A program made the translations under genes and the position numbers. Below the pieces are notes generated by a model that made no database searches, was not told the DNA's origin, and worked only from the letters and a program-made list of their open reading frames with translations. Below are positions 7,124 to 17,081 of a DNA stretch of 64,000 nt, one piece after another. The stretch's first letter is position 1; every line of letters begins with the position of its first letter. Source of the stretch: MWCO01 sp964488865 (GTDB lineage: Bacteria; Myxococcota_A; Polyangia; Polyangiales; Polyangiaceae); assembly GCA_964488865.1 (NCBI GenBank), contig CAZAWR010000054.1, positions 1 through 64,000 of the forward strand. Reading direction: 5' to 3'.

Positions 7124-9811
7124 ATGAAGACGACCGACCTCCCCATCTTCCTCCTCACCTCATTCACCCTGGCGTTCGCGGTCTCGTCCTGCTCCTCGGA
7201 CCCCGCGGCAGAAGGCCCCATGGACGCTTCCCCTGACACCAGCCCCGACGGCGGTACGGACGCCGAGCACGACGTCGCGACGGACGCGACGGACGCGGCC
7301 GACGTGCAGGTCGATGGACCGGACGGGGCGTTGCCCGTCACGTGCGTCGTTCCCGAGGGGGCAGACGTGAAGGGGACGGACGCGTGGGACGACGTTTTGG
7401 GCCAGTCCACCGTGGTGGTGCAGGACCGAGAAGCCTGCCATCGGACGTACACCCTCGCGACGACCGCCGTGCTGCGTCACGCCGGGGACCGCACGAACCC
7501 CCGAGACGTGGGGGAGATTGTCGGGTGGCCCACGCTTCGTTCCGGCCACGACATGCTCGACGCGCTCTACGCGATGACGTTGCAGGAGGTGCGAGAGAAC
7601 AGTGTGGATGCCATCCGCGACGGCGGGTTCAACCACGGCGAGAGCGTGACGTGCGGAGAGGGTGGGTGCTTCGAGACCGGACGACTGTGGAACTACGTCT
7701 GGACGCGGGACACGGCCTACGCGGTCGACCTTGGCCTTGCGGCGATGGACCCGACACGAAGCCGCAACTCGCTCGCGTTCAAGCTCAGTGAGCGTCGTGA
7801 GGGAGGGGACTTGCAGATCGTGCAGGACACGGGGTCAGGCGGGTCGTACCCCGTGAGCACCGACCGTGTCGCGTGGGCGGTTGGCGCTTGGGAGTTGCTT
7901 CGGCAGCTCGAAGGACCGGCGCGGGTAGCGTTCCGGGACCGTGCGCTCGAGGCGTTGCGCAACACGCTCGAGCATGATCGCGAGGTCGTCTTCGACCCGT
8001 CCGATGGTCTCTACCGCGGGGAGCAGTCGTTCCTCGACTGGCGTGAGCAGACCTATCCCGGGTGGACGGCGGACGACGTGGTGCACATCGGCATGAGCAA
8101 GGCCTTGAGCACCAACCTTCTGCACTTCCGCGCTCTCGAGCTTGCCTGCGCGCTCGCGGGCGAGGTGGGCGACGATACCGCGCGGGATCGTTACCGCGGC
8201 TTTGCCGACGCCCTTCGCGATGCCATCCAAGACCGCTTGTGGCTCGAAGAGGAGGGCCTCTTCTCGACCTATGTCACGACTTCGCTCGACCCCGCTCCCG
8301 TGCGTCGATACGACCTGCTCGGCTCTGCCCTCGCCGTGATCTTCGGTGTGGCGAAGCCGTCGCAGGCGACACGCATCCTCGCTGGCTACCCGCACTACGG
8401 GCATGGCGCGCCGGTGATCTGGCCGCAGCAACAGCAGACACCCATCTATCACAACCGCGGCGAGTGGCCCTTCGTGACCGCGTACTGGCTTCGTGCGGCG
8501 AAGGTAGCGAACAACGACACGGTGGCCGCGCGCATGATGCGCGCTCTCGTCCGTGGCGCCGCCGTGAACCTCTCTCACATGGAAAACTTCGAGGCCTCGA
8601 GCGGCGCTGCCTGGCTGGAGGACGGGGACGCGAGCGGTCCCGTCGTGAACTCCGAAAGGCAGCTGTGGTCCGTGGCAGGCTTCCTCTCGATGGTGCATCA
8701 CACGCTCTTCGGTCTGGAGGCGAAGGACGATGGCCTGCAAGTTCGGCCCTTCGTTCCTGCAAGCCTGCGCGCCGAGCTGTTCGGCGGGACGGACGCGATC
8801 GTCCTCAACGACTTCCCGTACCGCGGGCGCCTCGTCACGATCGTTCTTCATCTCCCGGCGGGCGCCGGCACGGGTGCGCTCGCCGTGCAATCCCTCCGGC
8901 TCGACGGCCAACCCTTGACCGGAGACTTCGTGCCTCTTTCGTCGCTGACCGAGCAGAGCCGGCTGGACGTCGAGCTAGGGGCGGGCACTGGGCCGGCTGC
9001 AGACATCACCGTCGCGCCGGATGACAGCTGGCAGAACGTCTTCGGACCGCGAACGCCGAGCATCGCGTCGATCGATTCGGTGACGGAGGGGATCCGTCTG
9101 ACCCTTGCAACGAGCGAGGCGGAGGACGTCTCGCTTCGCATCTACCGGGACGGGGTGGTGGTGGCCGACGCGTTGCCTGGCGACACGACGAGCTGGACGG
9201 ACGAAACGGTGGATCTCAGTGAATCCAGCTCGCCGTGTTACGTGGCGGAGGCGACCTTCCTCTCGAGCGGGAACCACTCGCAGCACTCGCGGCCGGTTTG
9301 CTTCTGGGGGACGGGCGGCGAACGCGTCATGAGCATCCCGGCGTCTGCGTTCGTGACCGAAGACGGCGTGGGCTCGAGCCTGTACGGACGCTTCCACTAC
9401 GAGCAGTGGGGGGACGAGGGTCACACGCTGACGGTCCCGGAGTTCGTGTCCGCGTGGACGGGGCCCCATCTCGTGCAACTCGCCTTTGGCAACGGCGCGG
9501 GACCGATCAACACGGGCATCACGTGCGCGGTGAAGCGCGTGGTGGTGGAGGATACGGAGAACGACGAGGTCGTAGGGTCGGGGATCGTGATGATGCCGCA
9601 TCTCGGCTCGTGGGACCGGTGGGCTGCGTCGAGCTTCGTGCCGGTGAACCTGGAGGCGGGTCGGACCTACCGTGTGGTGGTGCGAGGGGACGACCGGGCC
9701 GTCAATATGTCGTCCTTCGCGCACTTCGAGGCGTACACGGGGGGGCTGGGGGGGAGCGCGGGGGTGTTCGGCCGCGTGAACATCTCGGACGTGTGGATCC
9801 TGGCGAAGTAA
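7124..9811 (+). CDS. Lipoprotein (alpha/alpha)6-barrel glycoside hydrolase
   Basis: The ATG at 7124 starts an 895-residue protein with a lipoprotein signal (lipobox Cys at 23) and an Asp/Ala-rich linker to about residue 70. The central part (about 110-600) has the helical pattern of six-hairpin glycosidases of the glycogen-debranching/GH63-like clan, with WTRDTAYAVDLG near 190 and HNRGEWPFVTAYW near 445. A C-terminal all-beta portion (about 640-895) includes a fibronectin-III-like module and a lectin-like module. It would act at the cell surface on an oligo- or polysaccharide. The family number and bond specificity are uncertain; alpha-glucan is inferred from the neighbours. Confidence 0.8.
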   Translation: MKTTDLPIFLLTSFTLAFAVSSCSSDPAAEGPMDASPDTSPDGGTDAEHDVATDATDAADVQVDGPDGALPVTCVVPEGADVKGTDAWDDVLGQSTVVVQDREACHRTYTLATTAVLRHAGDRTNPRDVGEIVGWPTLRSGHDMLDALYAMTLQEVRENSVDAIRDGGFNHGESVTCGEGGCFETGRLWNYVWTRDTAYAVDLGLAAMDPTRSRNSLAFKLSERREGGDLQIVQDTGSGGSYPVSTDRVAWAVGAWELLRQLEGPARVAFRDRALEALRNTLEHDREVVFDPSDGLYRGEQSFLDWREQTYPGWTADDVVHIGMSKALSTNLLHFRALELACALAGEVGDDTARDRYRGFADALRDAIQDRLWLEEEGLFSTYVTTSLDPAPVRRYDLLGSALAVIFGVAKPSQATRILAGYPHYGHGAPVIWPQQQQTPIYHNRGEWPFVTAYWLRAAKVANNDTVAARMMRALVRGAAVNLSHMENFEASSGAAWLEDGDASGPVVNSERQLWSVAGFLSMVHHTLFGLEAKDDGLQVRPFVPASLRAELFGGTDAIVLNDFPYRGRLVTIVLHLPAGAGTGALAVQSLRLDGQPLTGDFVPLSSLTEQSRLDVELGAGTGPAADITVAPDDSWQNVFGPRTPSIASIDSVTEGIRLTLATSEAEDVSLRIYRDGVVVADALPGDTTSWTDETVDLSESSSPCYVAEATFLSSGNHSQHSRPVCFWGTGGERVMSIPASAFVTEDGVGSSLYGRFHYEQWGDEGHTLTVPEFVSAWTGPHLVQLAFGNGAGPINTGITCAVKRVVVEDTENDEVVGSGIVMMPHLGSWDRWAASSFVPVNLEAGRTYRVVVRGDDRAVNMSSFAHFEAYTGGLGGSAGVFGRVNISDVWILAK

Positions 9812-10089
9812 ACAGGATCACTCGGAGCCGTCACCGAACTGGTGAATGTGGGACCGGGGACAGGGAATGGGAATGAGCTTCGGTTTTCACTTCCGGTGCA
9901 CTTCGCCTTCGGCTTCTTGGTCCTCCGTGCCGGCTCACCAGTTCTGGTTCGTTGGCTCTTCGTGAGCGCAATTCCGTTTCGCGGAATCCGGCTGTTTGCC
10001 GTAGCGCAGGGGAAAGGCGCGTGCTAGCGTGGCGTAACGCAAAGGTGAGCTACGCCCGCCCCCTCGCTGGCTCGCCTCGGAGGTGCCCC

Positions 10090-12540
10090 ATGCTGCAAGT
10101 TCCGCGAAGAGCCGTCCATCACGTTCTGGTTGCCCTTGGTGCGTGCGCCGCATTCGGTATGGGCGCATCCGAAGCGAGCGCGGAACCGCGAACCCTGAGC
10201 TACGTGACGACGGGCAATGGCTTCGGGTTTCAGGTGTACCACGCGGACCAGAAGAAGATCGTTCAGTTTTTGGAGCACCCGTACCGGTACCTCAAGCCGA
10301 GGCCGGGGCAGCCGAAGGCGGACGGGATCGTTCGTCGGAACCTCGTGTGGGACCTGTACTTCGGCGTCAAGGGCCCGTCGGGGCATGGCTGGCTCACGGG
10401 GGGGACGGGGCCGGACCCGGAGTACTTCGACCAGACGCACATCATCAAGGCGCCCTTGTCCCTGGGGGGAGTGAATTCGGAGTCGTACTTCTTCGCGCCC
10501 TTCGACTATCCGGGCAACGCGATGGTCGCCGTCATCAAGGCGCCGTCGGCCACGGACGCGTACTTGCTTCTCAACTTCCACATGGGAGCTGGGGAGGAGA
10601 ACCCCGGAACCGAGGGGGAGGTCATCAGCCCGGTGGCGGGGGACAACGCGGCGGTGATGGAGACGGGTCCCGGGGGTGGGGCGATGGTGTACTCGGCGTT
10701 GTCGGGGCTGGACGCTGCCGACTGCGGGGGGCCCTACGCGAAGGTGCAGGGCGGACAGGACCTGGCGGACAATCGGTCGTGTTCGGGGAACGATGTGACC
10801 ATCGCGTTCCAGAAGAAGCTGGGGGGTAACGAGTGGTGGGCGGTGGCTGTGCAGTTCGTGGAGAACGCTGGGGACGCGGCGAAGGCTGCCGCGGATCTGA
10901 AGGCGTGGGCGAACGGTCGGACGGGCGAGCAGATCTTGAATGATGCGCACCAGGAGTTCGAGGCCTGGCGCAAGCCGGTGCCCGGCGCGGTCAGCTTCGC
11001 CGACGACCACGAGAGGAAGCTTTGGCGGCAGAGCGAGACGGTGCTGCGCATGGGGATGGTGCGGGAGCCGTACACGGCAACGCGCAAGAACCACGGAATG
11101 GTGCTGGCGAGTCTTCCCCGGGGGGAGTGGCACAGCGGTTGGGTCAGGGACGCTGCGTACGGGATCGTGGCGCTGTCGCGGACGGGTCATGCGACAGAGA
11201 CGCGGGAGGCGGTGGACTTCTTTCTGAACGCGGACCCTGTGGGCAAGTACACGGCCGATTTGAACGCGCAGATCAAGGCGGGGGAGACGCCGATCGACGA
11301 CTACCAGGTCTCCGTGGTTCGCTACTACGGCACGGGGGAGGAGGAGGCGGACTACTCGGGGCAGCCGACGCCCAACGTGGAGACGGACGGTTGGGGCATG
11401 GTGTTGTGGACCGCGCGGCAGTACGTCGACAATTCTGGGGACGTGGCGTGGCTCGGCACGCCGACGAAGCTCAGGCCCGAGAAGACGGTGTACGACGTGC
11501 TGGTGGAGGGGGTGGCGACCCCGCTCGAGCGGTACATGGAGCCCAACGGAATCCAGAAGAAGGAGTCGGGCATTTGGGAGGTGCACCAGGGCAATGCGCG
11601 GCACTTCGCGTACACGACGCTGGCGGCGGCCCGGGGATTCTGTGACATGGGGGCGCTCGCCGCTCGGCATGGGCGGGACGCGGACCAGGTCAAGTATTAC
11701 GACCTTGCGAAGAAGACGATTCAGGGCTTCGTCGCGTCGTTCGCGGATCAGAACAAGGCGTTCGTCGGATCGCTGGAGGGCACGACGCCGAACCGTGCGG
11801 ACGCCGCCGTGGTCGAGGTGTTCACGTGGAACATCATCACGGACTACAGCTTGCCGTACGTGGAGCCGACGTTCTCGCTGCTCGACACGTTGCAGGTGAC
11901 GGGGGGTGGGTACAAGCGCAACGACGAGAGCCAGAGCAACTACGACAACCACGAGTGGATCCTGATCGATCTGCGCATGTCCAATGCGTTTCGTCGTGCG
12001 GGCAAGACGGCTCGTGCGGATCAGCTGTTGAGCCGTGTGGTGAACAAGGCTCCGACGAACTTCTATCTCCTGCCGGAGCTGTACAGCGCAGTGCAGAGCG
12101 AGGCGGCGATTGGATCCTACTGGGGGAGCATCCCGATGGTGGGGTACGGGGCGGGGGCGTACATGATGACGCTGCTGGACCGTGCGGGGATGATCGAGCC
12201 CTTCGACTGTGGGACGAAACCTCCTCCGCCTCCCCCCACGGACGGCGGGGTGGGCGGCTCCGGGGGGGGCAATACCGGCGGCGCCGGAGGTTCCGGCGGG
12301 GGTGAAGGCGGCATGGCGGGCAGCGGCGGGACCGACAACTGCGGCCTGCTCGGGTGCGGGGGAGAGGCCGGGGGAGGTGTCAATGCCGACGGCTCCGCGA
12401 TCCCCCGCAAGGACGCATGCTACTGCCGTCTCGACGAGCCACACCGTCCCGTGGGCTGGGCTGCCCTGGCCTTCCTCTTGATCCCCGCGTCTCTCGCCTG
12501 GCGGAGGATCCGTCGCGCCTCCCCTTCCCGCGACCGCTGA
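10090..12540 (+). CDS. Secreted GH15-like (glucoamylase-type) glycosidase with MYXO-CTERM-like anchor
   Basis: The ATG at 10090 gives an 816-residue protein with a Sec signal peptide ending about residue 34 (SEASA). A beta N-domain (about 35-300) precedes an (alpha/alpha)6 barrel (about 310-710), the order seen in bacterial GH15 glucoamylases. The C-terminus has a Pro run, a Gly-rich linker, a CYC motif, one hydrophobic helix and an Arg-rich end. That arrangement matches the MYXO-CTERM type of sorting tail used for surface anchoring or release. It follows the other glycosidase by 278 bases, in which I see no feature. Release of glucose from alpha-glucan is the likely role. Confidence 0.82.
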   Translation: MLQVPRRAVHHVLVALGACAAFGMGASEASAEPRTLSYVTTGNGFGFQVYHADQKKIVQFLEHPYRYLKPRPGQPKADGIVRRNLVWDLYFGVKGPSGHGWLTGGTGPDPEYFDQTHIIKAPLSLGGVNSESYFFAPFDYPGNAMVAVIKAPSATDAYLLLNFHMGAGEENPGTEGEVISPVAGDNAAVMETGPGGGAMVYSALSGLDAADCGGPYAKVQGGQDLADNRSCSGNDVTIAFQKKLGGNEWWAVAVQFVENAGDAAKAAADLKAWANGRTGEQILNDAHQEFEAWRKPVPGAVSFADDHERKLWRQSETVLRMGMVREPYTATRKNHGMVLASLPRGEWHSGWVRDAAYGIVALSRTGHATETREAVDFFLNADPVGKYTADLNAQIKAGETPIDDYQVSVVRYYGTGEEEADYSGQPTPNVETDGWGMVLWTARQYVDNSGDVAWLGTPTKLRPEKTVYDVLVEGVATPLERYMEPNGIQKKESGIWEVHQGNARHFAYTTLAAARGFCDMGALAARHGRDADQVKYYDLAKKTIQGFVASFADQNKAFVGSLEGTTPNRADAAVVEVFTWNIITDYSLPYVEPTFSLLDTLQVTGGGYKRNDESQSNYDNHEWILIDLRMSNAFRRAGKTARADQLLSRVVNKAPTNFYLLPELYSAVQSEAAIGSYWGSIPMVGYGAGAYMMTLLDRAGMIEPFDCGTKPPPPPPTDGGVGGSGGGNTGGAGGSGGGEGGMAGSGGTDNCGLLGCGGEAGGGVNADGSAIPRKDACYCRLDEPHRPVGWAALAFLLIPASLAWRRIRRASPSRDR

Positions 12541-12717
12541 GAGGTCCGAGGCATGCGAGTTCGTTCTACCCAAGGCTTGTCTCGTGACCCGCAGCGTGCG
12601 ACGTGGCTCGCGCGCGTGGCGGGGTGCGTGTCAGCCGCCCGCTCCCAGCAGAAACAACCACTCATCACGTTCGGTGCCCCCCCCGCCTTTCCGGTCGGGG
12701 CAGGAGGATCCACGGGC

Positions 12718-14403
12718 ATGCGCAGGCTAGCTCTCCTTTCCGTCGTTGCCATTGGCCTTTCCGCTTCGGGTCTTGTTCGAGCGCAGCCCGAGGAGCGCCC
12801 TGCGGACCCGCCGGGCAACCCCGATGGGTCGGCTGAGAATCCCCCGACCGAGGCGACGGAGCCCACGGAGCCCGAGGCGCCCCCGGAGCCGCCGCCTTCC
12901 GTGGACGAGGCGCCTCCGGAGAAGACTCCTCCCGTCGCGCCGCCGCCCCCGCCGCGTCCTGCTCCTACGGCAGAGCCGCCCCCCAAGGACACCAGGCCAC
13001 GCACGCTGGCCCCGACCTTCGCGGAGGATCGGTATCCGGGTGACGGCACGCCGAGCTCCACGGAATTGCAGCTCACGAAGCCCGGAGACGAAGCGCCGTC
13101 CTTTGGAATTGCGCTTCATGGCTACTTCCGGGCCCCGTTCCGTTTCTCTCGTGTCGAGCGCGATGCGGAGGACGTCGGGGAGGGAGAGAGCAAGCACAAC
13201 TATAGGACGCCGTTCTTGCTGGACGACGACTACTACGTCTCAGGCTTCTCCTACTTGCCGGTGAACCAGCGGCCTTGGAACGAGACCTACCTGAGCGTGG
13301 GCAACGAGCGGCTCACGGCGACGGTGGGGCTGGCGAGCGCGCAGTTCAGCGACTCGGAGGCGGAGGACTACAGCAGTCAGTTCGGGGTGGCGCAGGGGTG
13401 GCTCACGTATCGCTTCCGCCCGGCGGACTGGATGCGTGTGCAGGTCAAGGGAGGTTCCTTCTGGGACCGCTTCGGGTACCTGCCCAAGTATGACACGTAC
13501 ATCTTCGGGCGGACGCACCAGGTGGGGGCGCAGGCCAAGGTTCAAGTGGAGACGGGGCCACTGACCTTCTGGGTGCTCGACGGCGTGGGTGGCCACACGG
13601 AGAGCATCAAGTCCAAGCAAGGGCTCACGATGATCCACTATGCGAGTGCGGGAGTGAGCTGGGATCGGACGGCAGAGCTTGGCCTGTACTACCTGAACGC
13701 ACGGTCTCGCGACAAGCGATCGATGCAGGACATCGAGGACGGCGAGATGGGTGTCATGGGTGTGGACCTGCGGTTGCACACCCCGGTGGCCAAGGTCTAT
13801 GCGGCCTATTCGTCCATCAACGCCGACAAGGTACTCTACCTGGCGCCGGCCCTGGAGGTCATGCACTCCTATGGGCGTCTTCTGATGGACAACTACCTGG
13901 GAACGGAGCAGGGCAGCGAGAAGGGGACGGGCGGCCTGAAGAACTACGCCTTCCAGGTCGACTTCAGCGTGGCGGACTCGTACCGTGGTTTCACCGGCAG
14001 TGCATCGTCGCCCCTGCCCTGGAACGGGGACCTGGTGGCGTCGGCCTTCGGGGTGATGACCAAGATCGAGAGCTCGCAGGTCTCGGCGGACCCGCTCGAG
14101 AACAAGGATGGGGTGACCAAGTGGAAGTGGGGGTTCGACGGCGGGTGGCGGGCTACGGAGTGGGCAGGCGTGTTTCTCCGGTACGACCGGGTCATTCCGG
14201 ACGTGGACGACAGCGCGTCGTCCTTCCGGGTGATTTCCCCGCGGGTGGCGCTGTTCACGCACTTCCTGTCCCAGGAGCAGATCTACTTCCAGTACTCGAG
14301 CTACTCGTACAAGGACCGGGTGCGTCTGCGGCCCGGCCAGGTGGCGAACGAGGAGTTCCCGGACGAGAAAGTGTTCAAGATTCAGGCGGAGATCAGCTAC
14401 TGA
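12718..14403 (+). CDS. Outer-membrane beta-barrel protein with Pro-rich N-terminal linker
   Basis: The ATG at 12718 is preceded by AGGAGG at about 10 bases and starts a 561-residue protein with a signal peptide ending near residue 22 (VRA). Residues about 24-105 are a Pro/Glu-rich linker that could span peptidoglycan. The rest alternates short amphipathic strands with aromatic girdle residues, and the protein ends in an aromatic residue (Tyr), as outer-membrane barrels do. The frame is open back to 12553 but the signal peptide fixes the start. Its place between the glycosidases and the CBM48-like lipoprotein suggests passage of released sugars, which is an inference. Confidence 0.75.
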   Translation: MRRLALLSVVAIGLSASGLVRAQPEERPADPPGNPDGSAENPPTEATEPTEPEAPPEPPPSVDEAPPEKTPPVAPPPPPRPAPTAEPPPKDTRPRTLAPTFAEDRYPGDGTPSSTELQLTKPGDEAPSFGIALHGYFRAPFRFSRVERDAEDVGEGESKHNYRTPFLLDDDYYVSGFSYLPVNQRPWNETYLSVGNERLTATVGLASAQFSDSEAEDYSSQFGVAQGWLTYRFRPADWMRVQVKGGSFWDRFGYLPKYDTYIFGRTHQVGAQAKVQVETGPLTFWVLDGVGGHTESIKSKQGLTMIHYASAGVSWDRTAELGLYYLNARSRDKRSMQDIEDGEMGVMGVDLRLHTPVAKVYAAYSSINADKVLYLAPALEVMHSYGRLLMDNYLGTEQGSEKGTGGLKNYAFQVDFSVADSYRGFTGSASSPLPWNGDLVASAFGVMTKIESSQVSADPLENKDGVTKWKWGFDGGWRATEWAGVFLRYDRVIPDVDDSASSFRVISPRVALFTHFLSQEQIYFQYSSYSYKDRVRLRPGQVANEEFPDEKVFKIQAEISY

Positions 14404-14480
14404 CGGATCGGGCGTGCCGATCGTGCACAACGAGCTAGAATCGAACGTCACGGGTCCTGGCGCCCGGTGCGGAGGCGAAT

Positions 14481-15074
14481 ATGAGAATCAGTGTAGGCGC
14501 CTTGTTGCTTGTCTCTCTCCCCTTGCTGGGGGGCTGTGATCCGGACACGTCGCCGGTGCCCTCGAGCGAGACCGACGCGGGGGCCGCGGGTGCGGCCGGG
14601 ACGGGTGGCGGCGGGAGCGCGGGCATGGGCGGCGGGTTGGGCGGGACCGGTGGAACCGGCGGAACGGGTGGTGGGGCTGGCATGGGTGGCGAAGGGGCCA
14701 CGGGGGGGTCGGCCGGAGCGCCCGAGGACGCCGGTCCGGACGCGGCGGACGACGTTGTGCAGGAGACCGGCCCCGACGTGGCGCCGGACGGGCCTTCGTG
14801 CTGTCCTACGGACTTCGTGTTCACCCCTTCTGGGGCGGCTTCTTCGGTGGAGATGCGGGGTGCGCCGGATCCTCTGAGCTGGGCGGTGGGGACGCCGATG
14901 GCATTGCAGGCAGGGACGTGGGTTGCCGAGGTGTGCCTCGACGTCACGCGGGAGTACCGTTACAAGTTCGTGATCGACGGCACCACGTGGGTGCACGACG
15001 AGACGAAGCCGACGGTGGACGACGGCCAGGGCGGGTTCAACAATGTGATTGGGCCGTTGCTGGTATGTGAGTGA
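14481..15074 (+). CDS. Lipoprotein with CBM48/glycogen-recognition-like domain
   Basis: This 197-residue protein has a classic lipobox (LLGGC, Cys19), then a Gly-rich and Asp-rich linker to about residue 110. The C-terminal 85 residues form a small E-set domain of the AMPK-beta/CBM48 type, with the EYRYKFVIDG strand, a Trp two residues further on and a following Asn-rich segment. Such domains bind alpha-glucans. It is probably a surface glucan-binding accessory of the adjacent glycosidases. It converges on the symporter gene, 13 bases apart. Confidence 0.75.
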   Translation: MRISVGALLLVSLPLLGGCDPDTSPVPSSETDAGAAGAAGTGGGGSAGMGGGLGGTGGTGGTGGGAGMGGEGATGGSAGAPEDAGPDAADDVVQETGPDVAPDGPSCCPTDFVFTPSGAASSVEMRGAPDPLSWAVGTPMALQAGTWVAEVCLDVTREYRYKFVIDGTTWVHDETKPTVDDGQGGFNNVIGPLLVCE

Positions 15075-15087
15075 GGGTCGAAGTCGG

Positions 15088-16722
15088 CTATCGGGCAAAT
15101 CCGACGTAGATGCCGAGGACGATGAGGACGAGGGCGAGGCCTGCCCATCTGGCGTTCTTCCAGGGAGTCATGTCGATGGTGTTGCCGGCGGTGAGCTGCC
15201 AGGCTTCGGCACGGGGTTTCGCGGCTCCGATGGCGATCATCACGAGGACGATGAGGGCGAAGACGATGCCGAGGAAGTGGAACTCGTGGATGCCGGCGAT
15301 CTCGAGGGCGCGGGCGAAGGGGGGAACGAAGTAACCTGCCGCGATGGTGACGAGTCCGAGGGCGAGCCCGACCTTGCCGGCGACCGCGGGAACCCGTGGG
15401 TGGAGCATGCCGACCACGACCACGGCGAAGATGGGAATGAAGTAGATCCCATTCATCTTCTGCAGGTACTTGAAGATGCTCGCCTGCCCTGCGAGCAGGG
15501 GGGCAATGAACATCGCCGCGATGGCCGTTGCGACGACGAACACCTTGGCTGCCCGAACCATGGACTCTTCGGTGCCGTTGGGCCGCAGCACGTGGCGGTA
15601 GAGTCCGATGCTGAAGAGGGCAGAGGTGCTGTTGAGGGCGGCGTTGAAGGAGCTGAGAATGGCGCCGACCATGACGGCGGCGAAGAAGCCGGTCAGGGGG
15701 GCGGGGAGAAGGTCGAAGACCAACTTTCCGTAGGCCTCGTCCGCCTTGACTCCCTGGTTCGCGTACAGCTGGTAAGCGATAATTCCCGGCACCACGAGGT
15801 AGACCGGGCCGAGCAGCTTCAAGGCCCCGGTGAGGAGGACGCCTTTCTGGCCTTCCGCGAGGCTGCTTGCCCCGAAGGTGCGCTGGATGATCTGCTGGTT
15901 CGTGCACCAGTAGAACAAATTGAGCAAGGCCACGCCCGTGAACAGGGTGGAGAAGGGCACGCTCTGGTTGTCCCGGCCGATGGAGCTGAGCCGCTCGGGG
16001 GCGGCCTCGGACAGCGTTTGCCACCCCGCCAGGGCCCCTTGGCCGTCGCCCACCCGGTTCAGGGCGAACCAAGCAATCATGAAACCCCCCACCAGAAGAC
16101 CTACCCCGTTGATCGTGTCCAGCACGGCGAGCGTACGCAGCCCTCCAAATCGCGAATAGAGCGAACCCATGATGCCAATCAACCACACGGTTCCCCACAG
16201 GATCACCGTCTCGGGGGCAATCGTCATCCCCAGCAGATGAACCGGCTGGTCGATCCCGGTGAGCCCCTTGAGATCCAGCATCTGGGACAGACCCATCGCC
16301 CCGCTGTACAGAATGATGGGAATCAACAGAACGGCGTACGCCCCGAGGAAGATCAGATTCGCAAGGGTCTGGGTCCCGCGATCGTAGCGAAGCTCCAAGA
16401 ACTGCGGCACCGTGGTGATTCCCGTCTTCAGGAACCGCGGCAGAAAGAAGAGCGCCATCAGGACCAGCGCCAGCACCGCGATGACCTCCCACGCCATCAC
16501 GCTCAATCCGTCATTGAACGCCGCACCGTTCAACCCCACCATCTGCTCCGTTGACAGGTTCGTCAGCAGCAAGGACCCCGCGATGATCGGGAACGTCAGG
16601 CTGCGCCCGCCAAGGAAGAACCCATCCGAACTTCCCTTCTCGTCCCGGCGCGTGATCAGCCAGGTCAGCAGGGCGGCGAATCCTGTGAAGACAACAAACG
16701 AGGCAAGCGTCCAGGCGTGCAT
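15088..16722 (-). CDS. Sodium:solute symporter (SSS family, SglT-like)
   Basis: The 544-residue protein has about 14 hydrophobic segments over its whole length. The segment around residues 40-70 (GRSL, then NLSTEQMVGLNG) is the discontinuous helix of the sodium/glucose branch of the SSS family. GGAGA lies just before the ATG at 16722. The family couples sodium entry to uptake of sugars and other small solutes across the inner membrane. Placement next to glycosidases and glucan-binding lipoproteins makes a sugar such as glucose the likely cargo. It is divergent from nothing and probably has its own promoter in 16723-17081. Confidence 0.9.
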   Translation of the reverse strand: MHAWTLASFVVFTGFAALLTWLITRRDEKGSSDGFFLGGRSLTFPIIAGSLLLTNLSTEQMVGLNGAAFNDGLSVMAWEVIAVLALVLMALFFLPRFLKTGITTVPQFLELRYDRGTQTLANLIFLGAYAVLLIPIILYSGAMGLSQMLDLKGLTGIDQPVHLLGMTIAPETVILWGTVWLIGIMGSLYSRFGGLRTLAVLDTINGVGLLVGGFMIAWFALNRVGDGQGALAGWQTLSEAAPERLSSIGRDNQSVPFSTLFTGVALLNLFYWCTNQQIIQRTFGASSLAEGQKGVLLTGALKLLGPVYLVVPGIIAYQLYANQGVKADEAYGKLVFDLLPAPLTGFFAAVMVGAILSSFNAALNSTSALFSIGLYRHVLRPNGTEESMVRAAKVFVVATAIAAMFIAPLLAGQASIFKYLQKMNGIYFIPIFAVVVVGMLHPRVPAVAGKVGLALGLVTIAAGYFVPPFARALEIAGIHEFHFLGIVFALIVLVMIAIGAAKPRAEAWQLTAGNTIDMTPWKNARWAGLALVLIVLGIYVGFAR

Positions 16723-17081
16723 GGGGTCTCCGCTCTTCTCTCCAAACTAGACGGTATCGCCCAACTCCCACGTCGATACCGGCGCGCACCATACACGTCA
16801 GTGCATGAACCCGCCACGAAAAATAAGGTGGTTTGTTCCGATGGGGACGGCGCAAACAGGCCACACCCTGATGGTGGGTGCCCGAAATGGATGCCGGGTT
16901 GAGGCCCGGGCGGTCGATGGACGGATGCTAAACAGAATCACATTGATCCGTGCGGAAAACTAGGAACTAGTAGGAAGAGGAACACGGAATGCGAATGCGA
17001 ACGCCAGCGTGTCGCGGAGTGATCACGAAGCCTGCGGTGCGGAGCCCGGTATTCACTTCGGGCACCCAGGACCAGCGCCCA
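16723..17081. other. Intergenic region upstream of the symporter
   Basis: This stretch of about 360 bases separates the 3' end of the histidine kinase gene from the 5' end of the symporter gene, both on the minus strand. It must hold the symporter promoter. I find no convincing open frame, RNA gene or terminator hairpin in it. Confidence 0.4.

Noticed and set aside
10024..12573. An 849-codon minus-strand open frame
   Set aside because: It is antisense to the GH15-like gene and rich in Arg, His and Pro, typical of a shadow frame in high-GC DNA.
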